Shown here one piece after another: positions 1 through 7,540 of a stretch of DNA of 17,516 nt. The first letter of the stretch is position 1. Each line of letters starts with the position of its first letter. Source of the DNA: CAYUYV01 sp964522525 (GTDB taxonomy: Bacteria > Pseudomonadota > Alphaproteobacteria > JAJFIK01); the NCBI GenBank assembly GCA_964522525.1, contig CAZFWG010000087.1, positions 1 through 17,516 of the forward strand, in the 5' to 3' direction. The position numbers were made by a program, and so were the translations under genes. The notes under the pieces were generated by a model. The model was not told the origin of the DNA. It saw only the letters and a list, made by a program, of their open reading frames with translations, and made no database searches.

Positions 1-278
1 CCAATATGAAGGCCCGCATGGGGCGGTTCATCCGAACTGTTGGGATCGGGCGGGCGATAGCCATGCTTCACAAAGACCTGGTCGGCCCGAACGAGGCTGT
101 CATCCCGCTTTCCCGGCGCCCAGCCCAGTTGTTCGAGAAAGGGCACCGCTTGCTCATCATGGCGTTCAACGGTCGCCACCGATGGAAAAGCATCCGCAAG
201 CCGTTGAGCGCGCTCGACCAGCCAAGGCGGGGGCCCGAAGCTCTCTTGAACATCCACAATCAGGACGGCATCACCCAT
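1..278 (-). CDS. Cysteine hydrolase, isochorismatase family (3' part cut by the window start)
   Basis: Translating the minus strand from the ATG at 278 gives 92 open codons that run off the left edge. The start has the family's first beta strand, AVLIVDVQESF, with the presumed catalytic Asp at residue 9, and VFVKHGY carries the presumed catalytic Lys at residue 71. The catalytic Cys expected further on lies outside the window. Members hydrolyse amide or ester bonds in small molecules such as isochorismate, nicotinamide, N-carbamoyl compounds and ureidoacrylate. The segment around SVATVERHDE and LGWAP is more specific but does not tell me the substrate. A purine-rich GGAGGGAG lies 12 bases before the start, and a weaker AAGG lies closer. 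The gene follows the VOC gene on the same strand after 73 bases, so the two are probably co-transcribed. No signal peptide is seen. Family is well supported; substrate unknown. Confidence 0.8.
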   Translation of the reverse strand, partial: MGDAVLIVDVQESFGPPPWLVERAQRLADAFPSVATVERHDEQAVPFLEQLGWAPGKRDDSLVRADQVFVKHGYRPPDPNSSDEPPHAGLHI

Positions 279-351
279 CGACCTTGGAATCTCCCTCCGC
301 GCCCCGATCCAGGAGAAAGTCCGCACGCCAACAGCACCCGAAGGCGGGACG

Positions 352-804
352 TCAACGCCCCGGTTCGGCCGGCTCCCAGAGTTGGATCGGATTGCCCTCC
401 GGATCGCTCAGGCGCGCGAAGCGGCCATTGGGATAGACCTCCTCGTCCACCGTGACCTCACTGCCGTTGGTGCGCAGATGCGCCACCAGGGCATCGAGAT
501 CCCTGGTACGGAAATTCAAGACAAAGACTTTATCGGCAGGACCGAAATCGGTCGAGGCCTCGGGAAACGGCGCGAATACGGTCGGGCCCGCATCCTGCTG
601 CCACGGGTTTTCCTCATAAGTCGTCGGGACCCGCCCGATGCCCAGATTCTCCAGATACCAGGTGGCCAGGGCTTTGGGATCTTGCGCCCGGAAAAAGAAC
701 CCCCCGAACCCCGTGACCTGTGCCTGCTCCGGAGGTTGGGCGGAGGCGGGCGCCGCCAAGGCCACCAGCATGGCCAGGATCGACAATCGAAAGCCCTGCA
801 TCAT
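352..804 (-). CDS. Exported VOC-superfamily (glyoxalase/bleomycin-resistance fold) protein
   Basis: The product is 150 residues. I start it at the first of two adjacent ATG codons (MMQGF), which has AGGGGAGA just upstream; the open frame extends further but has no comparable ribosome site. Residues 1-23 form a signal peptide (SILAMLVALAAPASAQ, cleavage after the Ala-Gln region), so the protein should be exported. The rest is one VOC module: FFFRAQDP, then WYLENLGIG, then FRTRDLDALVAHL, ending in ARLSDPEGNPIQLWEP. VOC proteins bind a metal or small ligand in a paired beta-alpha-beta-beta-beta cup. In many members the last metal ligand is a Glu where this protein has Gln (IQLWEP), so a metal-dependent enzyme activity is uncertain. 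Most VOC proteins are cytoplasmic, so the signal peptide is notable. It is followed by the cysteine hydrolase and diverges from the aldo/keto reductase. Confidence 0.82.
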   Translation of the reverse strand: MMQGFRLSILAMLVALAAPASAQPPEQAQVTGFGGFFFRAQDPKALATWYLENLGIGRVPTTYEENPWQQDAGPTVFAPFPEASTDFGPADKVFVLNFRTRDLDALVAHLRTNGSEVTVDEEVYPNGRFARLSDPEGNPIQLWEPAEPGR

Positions 805-1024
805 GCTTCTCCCCTGTTTGGATCTTGAGCGTATCCGACAGGCGCAGGCCGTGGGAAGCACGCTTGAAGGGCCGGGCCCGTCCGTCATCTTCAAACAAGG
901 GGCCATGACCCGACCCAGACATCCCCAGAATCCCTGACGCGAACGCTTGCGCATGGGCGCCTGACGGGCTCAGATGCGCGGAGGCACGGGGTCAAGAAGT
1001 CTGCCAAAGGGGAGGATGCGCCTG

Positions 1025-2011
1025 ATGAAATATACCCGTCTCGGGGCTACGGGCCTTTCCGTATCGCGGATCTGCCTCGGCACCATGACCTACGGCTCCA
1101 AGGCCTGGCGGCCCTGGGTTCTGGACGAGAAGGAGGCCCGCCCCTTTTTTGAGCGTGCGCTCGAAGCGGGCATCAATTTCTTCGACACGGCCGATGTCTA
1201 TTCCAACGGCGTGAGCGAGGAGATCCTCGGCCGGGCCATCCGCAATCTGGTGCCCGACCGTGAGGATGTGGTCATTGCCACGAAATGTTTCGGCGGCACC
1301 CAGAACCAGAAGCGCAATCGCTGGGGCCTGTCGCGCAAACACATCATGGACGCCTGCGACCAGTCCCTGCGCCGGCTCGGTGTCGACTATATCGACCTTT
1401 ATCAGATCCACCGCTTCGACCCCCGCACCCCGATCGAGGAGACCCTGGAGGCGCTCCATGATTTGGTGCGCATGGGCAAGGTGCGCTATATCGGCGCCTC
1501 TTCGATGCATGCTTGGCAGTTCGCCAAATATCAGTTCACGGCGGAAAAGCTCGGGCTGACGAAATTCGTCGCCATGCAGAACCACTACAATCTCGTCTAT
1601 CGGGAAGAAGAACGCGAGATGAACCCGTTCTGCGTTGACCAGGGCGTGGGCCTCATTCCCTGGAGCCCGCTGGCCCGGGGCTTCCTGGCCGGCAACCGCA
1701 CAAGGGCCGACGGCAAGCGCACCCTGCGCGCCCAGACGGACGAATTCGCCGATCTCCTTTACATCATGGACAGCGATTTCGACGTGGTGGAAGCCAATCT
1801 GGCGATCGCCGCGCGCCACGGCGTGTCCCCGGCCCAGACGGCCCTCGCCTGGCTGCTGTCGAAGCCGGGCGTGTCGGCGCCAATCATCGGAGCCTCCAAG
1901 GCGCACCATTTGGAAGACGCCCTGGCCTCGGTGGACCTGACCCTGGAGCCCGGCGACGTCGAGGCGCTGGAACGGCCTTATGAACCCCATCCCGTGCTGG
2001 GCCATGGATAA
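1025..2011 (+). CDS. Aldo/keto reductase
   Basis: This is a 328-residue cytoplasmic NAD(P)H-dependent oxidoreductase of the TIM-barrel aldo/keto reductase superfamily. The catalytic tetrad is complete: Asp54 and Tyr59 in FFDTADVY, Lys87 in VIATKCFG and His129 in LYQIHRFD. The C-terminal cofactor segment APIIGASKAHHLEDAL is also present. Overall pattern (RLGATGLSVSRICLGTMTYG, later IPWSPLARGFLAG) fits the aryl-alcohol-dehydrogenase-like / YhdN-type group rather than the AKR1 group. I chose the ATG at 1025 because GGGGAGG at 1009-1015 sits nine bases ahead; an in-frame ATG at 1016 abuts that site and is less likely. Its stop overlaps the likely start of the next gene, so it heads a plus-strand operon with the propeller protein and the esterase. 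The physiological substrate cannot be read from the sequence. Confidence 0.93.
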   Translation: MKYTRLGATGLSVSRICLGTMTYGSKAWRPWVLDEKEARPFFERALEAGINFFDTADVYSNGVSEEILGRAIRNLVPDREDVVIATKCFGGTQNQKRNRWGLSRKHIMDACDQSLRRLGVDYIDLYQIHRFDPRTPIEETLEALHDLVRMGKVRYIGASSMHAWQFAKYQFTAEKLGLTKFVAMQNHYNLVYREEEREMNPFCVDQGVGLIPWSPLARGFLAGNRTRADGKRTLRAQTDEFADLLYIMDSDFDVVEANLAIAARHGVSPAQTALAWLLSKPGVSAPIIGASKAHHLEDALASVDLTLEPGDVEALERPYEPHPVLGHG

Positions 2012-3131
2012 GGCGCGGGTCCTTGTCCTGGGGCTGACCCTTTTCTGGGGGCCCCTCTGCTGGGGCTTCGACGCCGCCTCCGGCGCCCAGCACGCCTGCC
2101 GTCCGGACTTTCCGCTCCAAGACGGCTGGCTGGGCGGCGACGGGGTCTATTCCATCCCCCTGTCGGACACGGACAGTCTCTGGCTGTTCGGCGACAGCTT
2201 CATTGGGGACGGCACGGCCGATACGCGCAAGGACGCGGCCCTGATCTCCAACAGTCTCGCCCTGTCCCGATGCATCGAGGGCGAATGGACCATCTCCTAT
2301 CATTGGAAAAAGAATGACGGGGCGCCGGCGGCCTATTTCGTGCCCCCCGATGCGGTCAAGTCCGCCGATGGCCACAAGAGCGTGCGCTACTGGCCCCTTG
2401 ATGGCATCTATCACGAGGGGGTCTTGACCCTGTTCTTGATGCGGGTGGAGACGGTCGATCCGACCAGCCCGCTCGGCTTCGCCATCACGGGGACGGACCT
2501 GGTGCGCATCGGCAACCCCACCGCCCCCCCGCGCACCTGGCACATGCGCATCCATCCCCTCGCCCGGGTGCCCGCCCTTACCGGGTCGGGGATCCTGCGC
2601 CGGGACAACCATCTCCTGCTGATGACACCGCTTGAAGGGCGGGATTATCCGGACCATCCGGTGATCCTGACGCGGCTGCCCCTGGACCAGCTCGACGATG
2701 CCGCGCCCGCGATCGAAACCCTGATGCCCGATGGGGCGTGGCGCGCGGGCATCGCGGCCGGCACCGGCGCCCGCGTGATCCCCCAGGCGGCCAGCGAAAT
2801 GAGCGTGGACATCGATCCGCGGGGGGACGGCTTCGTCGCCGTCCATATGGATCCGACGCCCTTTTCAAGCCGGATCATGCTGCGCCGCGCGCCGGTACTG
2901 GAAGGACCGTGGAGCGACATGGTCCCGCTGTTTTCCGTGGGCGACGCCGGTCATGATCATGACGACGGTGTCTTCTGTTACGCGGGCAAGGCCCATGAAC
3001 AATTCCGCAAACCGGGCGGCGAGGCCCTGCTTGTGACCTATGCCTGCAATGCGCTCCGCTTCGAGGCCCTGCTCGATGATCTGGGGCTCTATATTCCCCA
3101 TACGGCACCTGTCCTGGTGCCCCTGCGATGA
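2004..3131 (+). CDS. Exported beta-propeller protein of unknown function (DUF5005/DUF4185-like)
   Basis: The product is about 375 residues. A signal peptide is evident (MDKARVLVLGLTLFWGPLCWG), so it is probably periplasmic or secreted. After it comes GWLGGDGVYSIPL and then DSLWLFGDSFIGDG, the opening signature I associate with DUF5005/DUF4185 proteins, which form five-bladed propellers related to glycoside-hydrolase folds. The end carries the matching block AGKAHEQF followed by LLVTYACN. No enzymatic activity is established for these families as far as I know. The start at 2004 overlaps the reductase stop by eight bases and gives the cleanest signal peptide. An in-frame ATG at 1980 would add eight residues and has a slightly better but still weak ribosome site. 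Tight coupling to the reductase and to the secreted esterase downstream suggests shared expression. Family assignment is by motif memory and should be treated as likely, not certain. Confidence 0.75.
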   Translation: MDKARVLVLGLTLFWGPLCWGFDAASGAQHACRPDFPLQDGWLGGDGVYSIPLSDTDSLWLFGDSFIGDGTADTRKDAALISNSLALSRCIEGEWTISYHWKKNDGAPAAYFVPPDAVKSADGHKSVRYWPLDGIYHEGVLTLFLMRVETVDPTSPLGFAITGTDLVRIGNPTAPPRTWHMRIHPLARVPALTGSGILRRDNHLLLMTPLEGRDYPDHPVILTRLPLDQLDDAAPAIETLMPDGAWRAGIAAGTGARVIPQAASEMSVDIDPRGDGFVAVHMDPTPFSSRIMLRRAPVLEGPWSDMVPLFSVGDAGHDHDDGVFCYAGKAHEQFRKPGGEALLVTYACNALRFEALLDDLGLYIPHTAPVLVPLR

Positions 3132-3174
3132 GCCTTGGCCCGAGGCTTGGCTGAAACAAACACAGGAGGAGGCG

Positions 3175-4143
3175 ATGCGCCTCTTGACCCTCTGCCTGCT
3201 GATGCTCGTCATGGCGGCCGGTGCAAAGCCAGCGCGCGCCCAGGAACCGGAAGACGGCCTTGAGGCCCGCACGGTCCAGGTGGGCGCCCTGGAGCGCCAT
3301 TATCTCGAGCACAAGCCCGACACGGTGGCGCCGGGCGCGCCCGTCGTGATCCTTCTCCATGGCGGCGGGGGCAGCATGACCAAGCTGTTCGAGCGCCGGC
3401 GCAGGCCCACCCGCCAATGGCTTGAGCTGTCCCGGCGCGAGGGGTTTCTGCTGCTGGCCCCGAACGGCACCAGCAATCAAACCGGTGCACCCACGGGAGA
3501 CCGGCAGGCCTGGAATGATCTGCGCCCCGACAAACGCCGGGACGCGGCCGAAGTCGACGATGTGGCTTTCATTGCGGCCTTGATCGACGAGGCCGCCCGC
3601 CGCCATGGCATCGACCGTACCCGGATCTATGTCACGGGGGCCTCCAATGGCGGCATGATGACCTATCGCCTGTTGATCGAACGCCCGGACCTCTTCGCGG
3701 CCGGCGTGGCGTTCATCGCGACCCTGCCCGAGAGCACCGTGCCGGAACCACCCCGCCCCACGCCGATCATGATCGTCAACGGCACCAAGGATCCGCTCGT
3801 CCTGTATGAAGGCGGGCCCGTCGCGCGCAATCGGGGACAGATGCGCTCGAGTGATGCCACGGTGGCCTATTGGGTGGCCGCCAACCGGGCGGGACCGGGC
3901 GAGTCGGTGTCCCTGCCCGACCGGAACGCGGAGGACGGCTGCCGCCTTATAGAGACGCGCTATCCCGCGACCGAGGGAGGCGCGGAAGTGCTCTTCATCA
4001 AGATGGAGGGCGGCGGCCACGTGATGCCCTCCACCCAGATGACAAGACTGGGCCCCCTCGCCAGCCGCATTCTGGGGCCCCCTTGCGCGGAGGCGGACGG
4101 CGCGGAATTGGCCTGGGCCTTCATGCGCCGTCACCGGCGGTGA
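3175..4143 (+). CDS. Exported alpha/beta-hydrolase esterase, PHB depolymerase / LpqC type
   Basis: The product is 322 residues with an N-terminal signal peptide (MRLLTLCLLMLVMAAGAKPARAQ). It is a serine esterase of the poly(3-hydroxybutyrate)-depolymerase-like family (COG3509, related to CE1 feruloyl and acetylxylan esterases). The oxyanion segment LLHGGGGS is at about 61-68. The nucleophile elbow is VTGASNGGM with Ser157, the acid is Asp206 in VNGTKDP and the base is His282 in GGGHVMP. The triad order and spacing fit the family. The start is fixed by an excellent AGGAGGAGG five or fewer bases before the ATG. It lies 43 bases after the propeller gene in the same direction, so it is probably the last gene of the operon. 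No starch- or chitin-like binding domain is visible, so soluble short-chain esters or oligomers are more plausible substrates than solid PHB. That is inference. Confidence 0.88.
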   Translation: MRLLTLCLLMLVMAAGAKPARAQEPEDGLEARTVQVGALERHYLEHKPDTVAPGAPVVILLHGGGGSMTKLFERRRRPTRQWLELSRREGFLLLAPNGTSNQTGAPTGDRQAWNDLRPDKRRDAAEVDDVAFIAALIDEAARRHGIDRTRIYVTGASNGGMMTYRLLIERPDLFAAGVAFIATLPESTVPEPPRPTPIMIVNGTKDPLVLYEGGPVARNRGQMRSSDATVAYWVAANRAGPGESVSLPDRNAEDGCRLIETRYPATEGGAEVLFIKMEGGGHVMPSTQMTRLGPLASRILGPPCAEADGAELAWAFMRRHRR

Positions 4144-4201
4144 GGGACGCTAAAGCGGGTGGTTTTTCAGAGGGAAAACGGGAGGGTCGTCTTGGTTTCC
4201 T

Positions 4202-4277
4202 TGGTGAGCCCGGCAGGGATCGAACCTGCGACCCAGTGATTAAAAGTCACTTGCTCTACCAACTGAGCTACGGGCCC
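4202..4277 (-). tRNA. tRNA-Lys, anticodon TTT
   Basis: Read on the minus strand this folds into a standard 76-nucleotide cloverleaf. The acceptor arm GGGCCCG pairs with CGGGCTC (one G-T pair), followed by discriminator A and an encoded CCA end. The D arm is GCTCAGTTGGTAGAGC. The anticodon stem GTGA/TCAC encloses the loop CTTTTAA, giving anticodon TTT. The T arm contains the invariant GGTTCGATCC. It lies tail-to-tail with the esterase gene and diverges from the membrane-protein gene at 4505. I see no convincing terminator after its 3' end. Confidence 0.97.
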
Positions 4278-4504
4278 TGAGACCTGGAAAACATCCATGT
4301 CGGAAAGGATGGCGCGGACCCTAGGCAAGGTCGCGGGCCCGGTCAAGGGGCCGTGCGGACATGCCCGTACAAAGCGACGGCGGCGGGCCTTTGGCATTGT
4401 CCGGCCGCGCGCTGCATGCGCCGCGTGCCAGGATCCCCTGCACCCTCCTCTCGTGCCGATCCCGGTGCTACCCTCCGGCGACAATCGATCGGGGGGATTC
4501 GGCC

Positions 4505-5092
4505 ATGAATTTCTTTCAACGCGCGCCATTCGCGCTGCTCGGGGCGGTCGGTCTGGTCAGCCTCGCCAGTGGGGCAATGCAGCTTGAGCAGAACATTGCG
4601 GACTGGCTGGCGGTCTGGAAGGCCATCACTCGGCCGATCTGGGAATTCTTGTTCGGCTGGATCTTTGCCTGGATAGGCATTGAGATGCCGTGGTGGCTGA
4701 AAGACTATCTGAGCATGGGCGCCATATTCTCCGGCATGATTTTGAGAATGCGCTTCTTCAGATGGCATTTGGTCAATACGGGGAAAATGGAGACGCTCAA
4801 TATTCGGGTTCTGTCTTTCGAAGTGTCAGAAGCAAAAAAAGGCCAATGGGCACGATTTTATTTCGGCGACCTGGTACTGCGCATGGTCTTCAATTTCTTC
4901 TTTTGGCCGCTCGAAATCGCTTTCCGATTCATGCGCTTCAGGCGATTCTATCTCGACAAGACCATGTCCGCTGACGTCCGCTCCATGATCCTCGGCAGCT
5001 ACCAAATCTATTTCGAGACCTTCTTTTTCGCCCTCATCATCATCGCCATCAACTATGCCCTGATCTTCGGCGGAGCGCCGGCGGCGGGCTGA
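4505..5092 (+). CDS. Integral membrane protein of unknown function
   Basis: I do not recognise this 195-residue protein. It is strongly hydrophobic and aromatic, with about five candidate membrane segments. They lie near residues 8-27, 40-60 (IWEFLFGWIFAWIGI), 66-83 (YLSMGAIFSGMIL), 115-137 (LVLRMVFNFFFWPLEIAF) and 168-190 (FFFALIIIAINYALIFGG). A soluble or interfacial stretch rich in Arg and Lys lies between segments three and four. There is no signal peptide motif separate from the first helix and no catalytic motif I can name. The start at 4505 has the purine run GGGGGGA about seven bases upstream; the open frame reaches further up but without a site. The middle of the gene (about 4790-4870) is visibly more A/T-rich than its neighbours, which may hint at transfer or just at its phenylalanine content. 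It appears to be transcribed alone. Confidence 0.7.
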   Translation: MNFFQRAPFALLGAVGLVSLASGAMQLEQNIADWLAVWKAITRPIWEFLFGWIFAWIGIEMPWWLKDYLSMGAIFSGMILRMRFFRWHLVNTGKMETLNIRVLSFEVSEAKKGQWARFYFGDLVLRMVFNFFFWPLEIAFRFMRFRRFYLDKTMSADVRSMILGSYQIYFETFFFALIIIAINYALIFGGAPAAG

Positions 5093-5108
5093 CGCGCCGA
5101 ATGGTTAA

Positions 5109-5136
5109 CAGGCGGATCGATCGATCCCCCTGCCTG
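5109..5136. terminator. Possible hairpin after the membrane-protein gene
   Basis: CAGGC at 5109-5113 pairs with GCCTG at 5132-5136, and the interior contains the perfect palindrome GGATCGATCGATCC (5114-5127). It begins 17 bases after the stop at 5092. There is no T-run behind it, so a rho-independent terminator is only a guess; it could be a protein-binding palindrome. The remaining bases up to 5258 show nothing else. Confidence 0.3.
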
Positions 5137-5258
5137 AACAGCCCGCCGCACCATGCCGTTCGTGAGGAGACGGCTTGATGTCCGCCTCGAGCGGGTGATG
5201 ATCGCTCTTCGGCCGAAAGCACGTGCTGGTCGGGTCAGAAGCCATGCATAGGGATGGT

Positions 5259-5777
5259 TCAACCCCGATCGTCAAGGGCCGGTTCGTCAATCATGGGTAC
5301 CTCTTCGCCTGGGCCGTATGCCCGACCGGCGCGCGAGCGGATAGAGATCTCCGTGCCGTGGCGGGCGCGATACAATAGATCGTATCCGACGTAAATCGCC
5401 GTATCCTCCGACGGGCGGGTTCCGATCTCAAGAAGGCGTGCCGGTTTTTCCGACCGATTTTCGATCGTGTGCCCCCTGGTCGATCCGGCTTTCCAACCCG
5501 CGGCATCCCCCGCGACCAGGACCGTGTCCTGCTCTCCTTCCTCGACCAGCGTCACCTCGCCTTCCAGCACATAAATCATTTCGTCGGCCCCATAATGATA
5601 GTGCAACAGGCCCGTCGCGCTCCCGGGGGCGAGTTCGACCTCTCCCACGCCCATTTGGGTCAGCCCGACCGGATCGCCAAGGCGCGTCTTCCAGCACCCC
5701 TTCGTTCGGTCCGCAAGCTTCCCGGGATAGGCGCGGCGCTCCGTCCTGGGGGCCGTGGCGCGGTTCACTTTAGGCAT
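5259..5777 (-). CDS. Cupin-domain protein
   Basis: The product is 172 residues with a single central cupin barrel. Cupin motif 1 is HYHYGADEMIYVLEGE, giving presumed metal ligands His59, His61 and Glu66. Motif 2 is degenerate (GDAAGWKAGSTRGHTIEN) but keeps the ligand His103 and the Asn. A four-residue metal set is therefore plausible. There is no signal peptide, so it should be cytoplasmic. Proteins of this type are small-molecule-binding or sugar- or thiol-modifying enzymes, and many remain uncharacterised; I cannot name a substrate. The start has AAGGA eight bases upstream. It diverges from an AraC-family regulator gene whose N-terminal domain is also cupin-like, with roughly 120 bases between the start codons. 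The regulator probably controls this gene. Confidence 0.85.
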   Translation of the reverse strand: MPKVNRATAPRTERRAYPGKLADRTKGCWKTRLGDPVGLTQMGVGEVELAPGSATGLLHYHYGADEMIYVLEGEVTLVEEGEQDTVLVAGDAAGWKAGSTRGHTIENRSEKPARLLEIGTRPSEDTAIYVGYDLLYRARHGTEISIRSRAGRAYGPGEEVPMIDEPALDDRG

Positions 5778-5816
5778 CGTCAGCGTCCTTCATAAGAGAG
5801 TGTACCCACCTAAAAG

Positions 5817-5834
5817 AGGCTGGAATCGCAGCCT
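5817..5834. promoter_or_regulatory. Candidate operator between cupin gene and AraC-family regulator
   Basis: In the divergent intergenic region AGGCTG (5817-5822) and CAGCCT (5829-5834) form a perfect inverted repeat around six bases. A third half-site AGGCTGG occurs at 5875-5881, just before the proposed regulator start. AraC-type regulators often bind repeated half-sites in such regions. The function is inferred only from position and symmetry. Confidence 0.35.
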
Positions 5835-5898
5835 GCGCAATAACCTGAATTCTGATATCCTTAGCGGATCGTCCAGGCTGGGGTGGGATGCGTGTCCG

Positions 5899-6900
5899 GT
5901 GACCCGAAATACCGTTGAAGAAACGCTCGAGAACCTCTTGTCGCGTGTGCGGCTTGAGTCGGCGTTTTACTTTTCAGTATCCGCCGGAGCGCCCTGGGCC
6001 ACGCTCACGCCGCATATGCGCAACATCGGCACCGTGGTGATGCCAAACGCCCAGACGATCCTGCCCTTTCACATCATGCTGGACGGCGAAGCATGGTGTT
6101 GGCGGGTTGATGATCCTAGCAACAAAAGAACGTTCAAGACCGGCGACATCCTCTTGCTCCCGCGCGGCTGTGACCATGTCATCGCATCCGGTCAGCGGCC
6201 GGATGTTGTCCCCGCGCCTGATACGAACATTTATCAAGAGGCTGAGAAAAGCCGACGCCCCTGCACCTATGTGGACCTCGGTGGAGACGGCCCCAAGGCA
6301 AATTTCGTTTGCGGATATTTTGGGGCGCCGAGGCAGAGTTTCCATCCGCTTTTTGACTCGCTTCCCGATTTGATGGTGCTTTCTCCGACGCCGGAAAAAT
6401 GGCGTATTCTGCACCAGTTGATCAGCATTGCCACGGACCAGCAGGAAGACCGTGAGTCGGGCGGCAAACTGGTCGTATCCCGATTGGCCGAAACCATGTT
6501 CGTCGATGCGGTGCATCAACACCTGCTCGCAAGACAGGCCCCCAGCAACAAGGGGTGGCTGGCGGCTCTGACCGACCGCCAGGTCGGAGCGGCCTTGAAC
6601 GCGCTCCACCAGGCGCCCATGGACCCATGGACGGTGGAAAAGCTGGCCGAGGCAGCAGGGATGTCGCGAAGTGCCTTCATCGAACGATTCAGCAGACTCG
6701 TCGGACGCCCCCCGATCCACTATCTGAAAAGCTGGCGGCTCCAGATTGCGGCGAACTTGTTGGCGCAGAGCGATCAGGATATCAAACGGATCGCTGAAGA
6801 CTGCGGTTATGGTGCCGAAACTTCTTTTCACCGCGCCTTCAAACAACAAACCGGGTTCACGCCCGGCGCCTGGCGCGCGCTTCACCAATCACCGCACTAG
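5899..6900 (+). CDS. AraC-family transcriptional regulator with N-terminal cupin sensor domain
   Basis: The product is about 333 residues. The N-terminal half resembles the cupin_6 / AraC-binding sensor: LESAFYFSVSAGAPWA, then ILPFHIMLDGEAWCW, then KTGDILLLPRGCDHVI. The C-terminal 100 residues are a double helix-turn-helix of AraC/XylS type. The first HTH is at about 243-264 (WTVEKLAEAAGMSRSAFIERF) and the second at about 294-315 (IKRIAEDCGYGAETSFHRAF), followed by the family's FKQQTGFTPGAWR. The frame is open far upstream, but the only upstream ATG (5755) would overlap the divergent cupin gene. I therefore propose the GTG at 5899, where domain homology begins. CTG at 5878 is an alternative, so the start is uncertain. 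The TAG stop lies inside a repeat element. The divergent cupin gene is its most likely target. The ligand is unknown. Confidence 0.88.
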   Translation: MTRNTVEETLENLLSRVRLESAFYFSVSAGAPWATLTPHMRNIGTVVMPNAQTILPFHIMLDGEAWCWRVDDPSNKRTFKTGDILLLPRGCDHVIASGQRPDVVPAPDTNIYQEAEKSRRPCTYVDLGGDGPKANFVCGYFGAPRQSFHPLFDSLPDLMVLSPTPEKWRILHQLISIATDQQEDRESGGKLVVSRLAETMFVDAVHQHLLARQAPSNKGWLAALTDRQVGAALNALHQAPMDPWTVEKLAEAAGMSRSAFIERFSRLVGRPPIHYLKSWRLQIAANLLAQSDQDIKRIAEDCGYGAETSFHRAFKQQTGFTPGAWRALHQSPH

Positions 6901-7002
6901 AGCGCCTTCAACTTATTCCGAGTCATGAAGGCGCTCTATATCTTTGATTTGTCGCGTTTTCGAACCACAAAACCGCTCACACTTTTGCTGAAAACGCTCT
7001 AG
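6897..7002 (-). repeat. Bipartite extragenic palindrome, copy 1
   Basis: The element is bounded by CTAGAGCG (6897-6904) and its complement CGCTCTAG (6995-7002). One half is a 13-bp perfect inverted repeat, TAGAGCGCCTTCA (6898-6910) with 6926-6938, around a 15-base loop. The other half is an 8-bp stem, GCGTTTTC (6954-6961) with GAAAACGC (6990-6997), containing an inner CAAAA/TTTTG stem. A 15-base linker containing TCTTTG joins them. Strand is given so that it matches copy 2. It could act as a transcription terminator for the regulator gene, whose TAG stop (6898-6900) is part of it. I recall similar GAGCG...CGCTC palindromes from many alphaproteobacterial intergenic regions. That is memory, not a search. 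Confidence 0.85.
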
Positions 7003-7534
7003 TCATCGCTCAATGCCGCTCCGCCCCGACTTTTGCGGTTCCGGGACACCGGCTGAAACGGGAAAACCCTCGGTATGACTCGGGTCCGGAACGCCTGGCG
7101 CAAGCCATGAACCCGTTTTGACGGAGCCTTTTTGCCGATCAACCCCGCGGGCGAACTTCTTTATTTTATCCGTATGGAAATCACCCTCAAACCGGGGCAG
7201 CCCTCGCCGCCAGCGGCTGGCGCCGGTGACGACGCCCACGCGGAGAGGTCCACGGATCCATATCGCAAGCCCCACCTCGGGGAGAGACCGCCATAGTGTC
7301 GCGTGACAGACCGGCGCATGGATGCCTTCCTGAGGTGACCTACCATGTTCTTCAGATCGATCCGCACGACGGCAGATCATCGAAATGACGAGCGCCAAGA
7401 GATCCAAAGCAGATGCCGGATCGGAAAGGGGCCAAGTCAACGGCTTTGATGGCCTTGCGGGTCTGGCTTCAGGCCATCGCCGTCGCGCTGCTCCCGATCA
7501 GTCTGCGTATTTGTTCCGGAACGTAACAACAGGG
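7003..7534. other. Intergenic stretch with no recognisable gene
   Basis: Open frames exist on both strands, the longest on the minus strand at 7003-7440. Their translations are Arg/Pro/Gly-rich, show no domain or hydrophobic pattern I know, and lack clear ribosome sites. I see no RNA gene, no terminator with a T-run and no insertion-sequence end. It could be decayed gene sequence. The last part must hold the promoter of the DUF4149 gene, which I cannot pinpoint. Confidence 0.5.
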
Positions 7535-7540
7535 ATGCTC

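Noticed and set aside
949..979. GCGCAT/ATGCGC inverted repeat upstream of the aldo/keto reductase
   Set aside because: Six base pairs around a 19-base gap is easily expected by chance in GC-rich DNA, and nothing else supports it.
1884..4134. Long minus-strand open frames at 1884-2846 and 2875-4134
   Set aside because: They lie opposite the propeller and esterase genes, which have signal peptides, motifs and ribosome sites. The reverse translations are His/Gly/Arg-rich without a recognisable fold.
4202..4277. tRNA-Lys as an integration site for a mobile island
   Set aside because: No integrase gene is nearby and no repeat of the tRNA 3' end was seen in the window. The A/T-richer membrane-protein gene lies on the 5' side of the tRNA, not the usual insertion side.
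4300..4325. TTGCCT with a TTCCGA 17 bases on as a tRNA-Lys promoter (minus strand)
   Set aside because: Spacing is right but the -10 match is poor, and such hexamer pairs are common by chance.
7003..7440. Minus-strand open frame of 145 codons in the intergenic stretch
   Set aside because: No ribosome site, no hydrophobic or domain pattern, and its stop abuts the palindromic element. A decayed gene is possible but cannot be supported.
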